Shown here piece after piece: positions 63,691 to 64,000 of a stretch of DNA of 64,000 bases; position 1 is the stretch's first letter; every line of letters starts with the position of its first letter. The translations under genes were made by a program, and so were the position numbers. This DNA comes from Hyphomicrobiales bacterium (lineage in GTDB: Bacteria > Pseudomonadota > Alphaproteobacteria > Rhizobiales > MH13), in the NCBI GenBank assembly GCA_017642935.1, contig JAEPOK010000002.1:620001-684000 (forward strand). Direction: 5' to 3'. A model generated the notes under the pieces. That model was not told the DNA's origin. It saw only the letters and a list, made by a program, of their open reading frames with translations, and made no database searches.

Positions 63691-64000
63691 ATGAGCAAAA
63701 AACGCCCCGATCTGACGCCCGAGCAGAAGGCGGCCCTGCCCTATCGGCCATGCGTGGGCGCGATCGTCGTCAACAGGGACGGGCTGGTCTGGGTCGGGCG
63801 GCGGTTGCCGAACGAGGAATACACCGGCGATGCCCGCCTTTGGCAGTTTCCGCAGGGCGGGATCGATGAAGGAGAGGACGCGGAAAAAGCCGCGCGTCGT
63901 GAGCTCTATGAGGAAACGTCGATCCGCTCGGTTTCGCTGATCACCGCCGTGGATGGTTGGCTGACTTACGACTTGCCGGAGCATTTGGTTGGGGTTGCGT
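63691..64000 (+). CDS. rppH: RNA pyrophosphohydrolase RppH, 3' end cut by window
   Basis: At least 103 residues before the window ends. [22 protein letters not shown] is the N-terminal strand; [32 protein letters not shown] holds the complete Nudix box (G-x5-E-x7-R-E-x2-E-E). It removes pyrophosphate from mRNA 5' ends to start decay. ATG 63691 begins [20 protein letters not shown], usual for alphaproteobacteria. Confidence 0.93.
   Translation, partial: MSKKRPDLTPEQKAALPYRPCVGAIVVNRDGLVWVGRRLPNEEYTGDARLWQFPQGGIDEGEDAEKAARRELYEETSIRSVSLITAVDGWLTYDLPEHLVGVA

Overview
The window looks like chromosome from an alphaproteobacterium of the Hyphomicrobiales (Rhizobiales) type. The clearest evidence is the right-hand housekeeping run rplU-rpmA-GNAT-obgE-proB-proA-nadD-rsfS-rlmH-envC-like-ctpA-divergent polysaccharide deacetylase-rppH. 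A long C-terminal extension on L21, Rhizobiales-style palindromic intergenic repeats and GC-rich codon use agree with this. No species can be named from the sequence alone.

Left part (1-33.3 kb) is GC-rich chromosomal sequence. In order: a truncated luciferase-like flavin monooxygenase; a GntR regulator with a Gfo/Idh/MocA oxidoreductase; the DabA-DabB inorganic-carbon uptake pair with a divergent LysR regulator; a secreted beta-barrel-like protein between a decayed cupin gene and a decayed tRNA-Ser fragment; an intact cupin with a PNPOx-fold gene; a membrane protein; an EEP-family hydrolase; OpgG/OpgH (periplasmic glucan synthesis); cytochrome b561; a three-gene membrane-lipid operon (CDP-alcohol phosphatidyltransferase, LtaS-like phosphatase-superfamily protein, LPG-flippase-like protein); and an overlapping run of NMT1/THI5-like ABC importer (with a two-in-one permease), glycosyltransferase and FkbM methyltransferase. 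It ends with a 1462-residue type I-secreted PQQ-type sugar dehydrogenase carrying six Ig-like repeats. That gene converges on its own HlyD and ABC exporter genes.

Middle part (about 33.3-52.05 kb) is a mobilizable genomic island next to tRNA-Ser(CGA). It has a possible oriT, a MobC-like protein, a relaxase and a VirD4/TraG-type coupling protein, but no mating-pair-formation genes, so transfer would need a helper conjugation system. Cargo includes a Gabija antiphage pair (GajA/GajB), a STAND NTPase with TPRs followed by an overlapping TPR gene (possibly an undescribed defence module), a small resolvase and many unknown genes. The island ends with a large serine recombinase whose reading frame runs antisense through the tRNA gene.

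Right part (52.1-64 kb) is the housekeeping cluster for translation, ribosome assembly, proline and NAD synthesis and cell-wall remodelling, cut off inside rppH. Because a tRNA-Ser 3'-half fossil lies at 9.3 kb, the same tRNA may have been an integration site more than once. All functional calls come from motifs and gene context read by eye; no database search was run.
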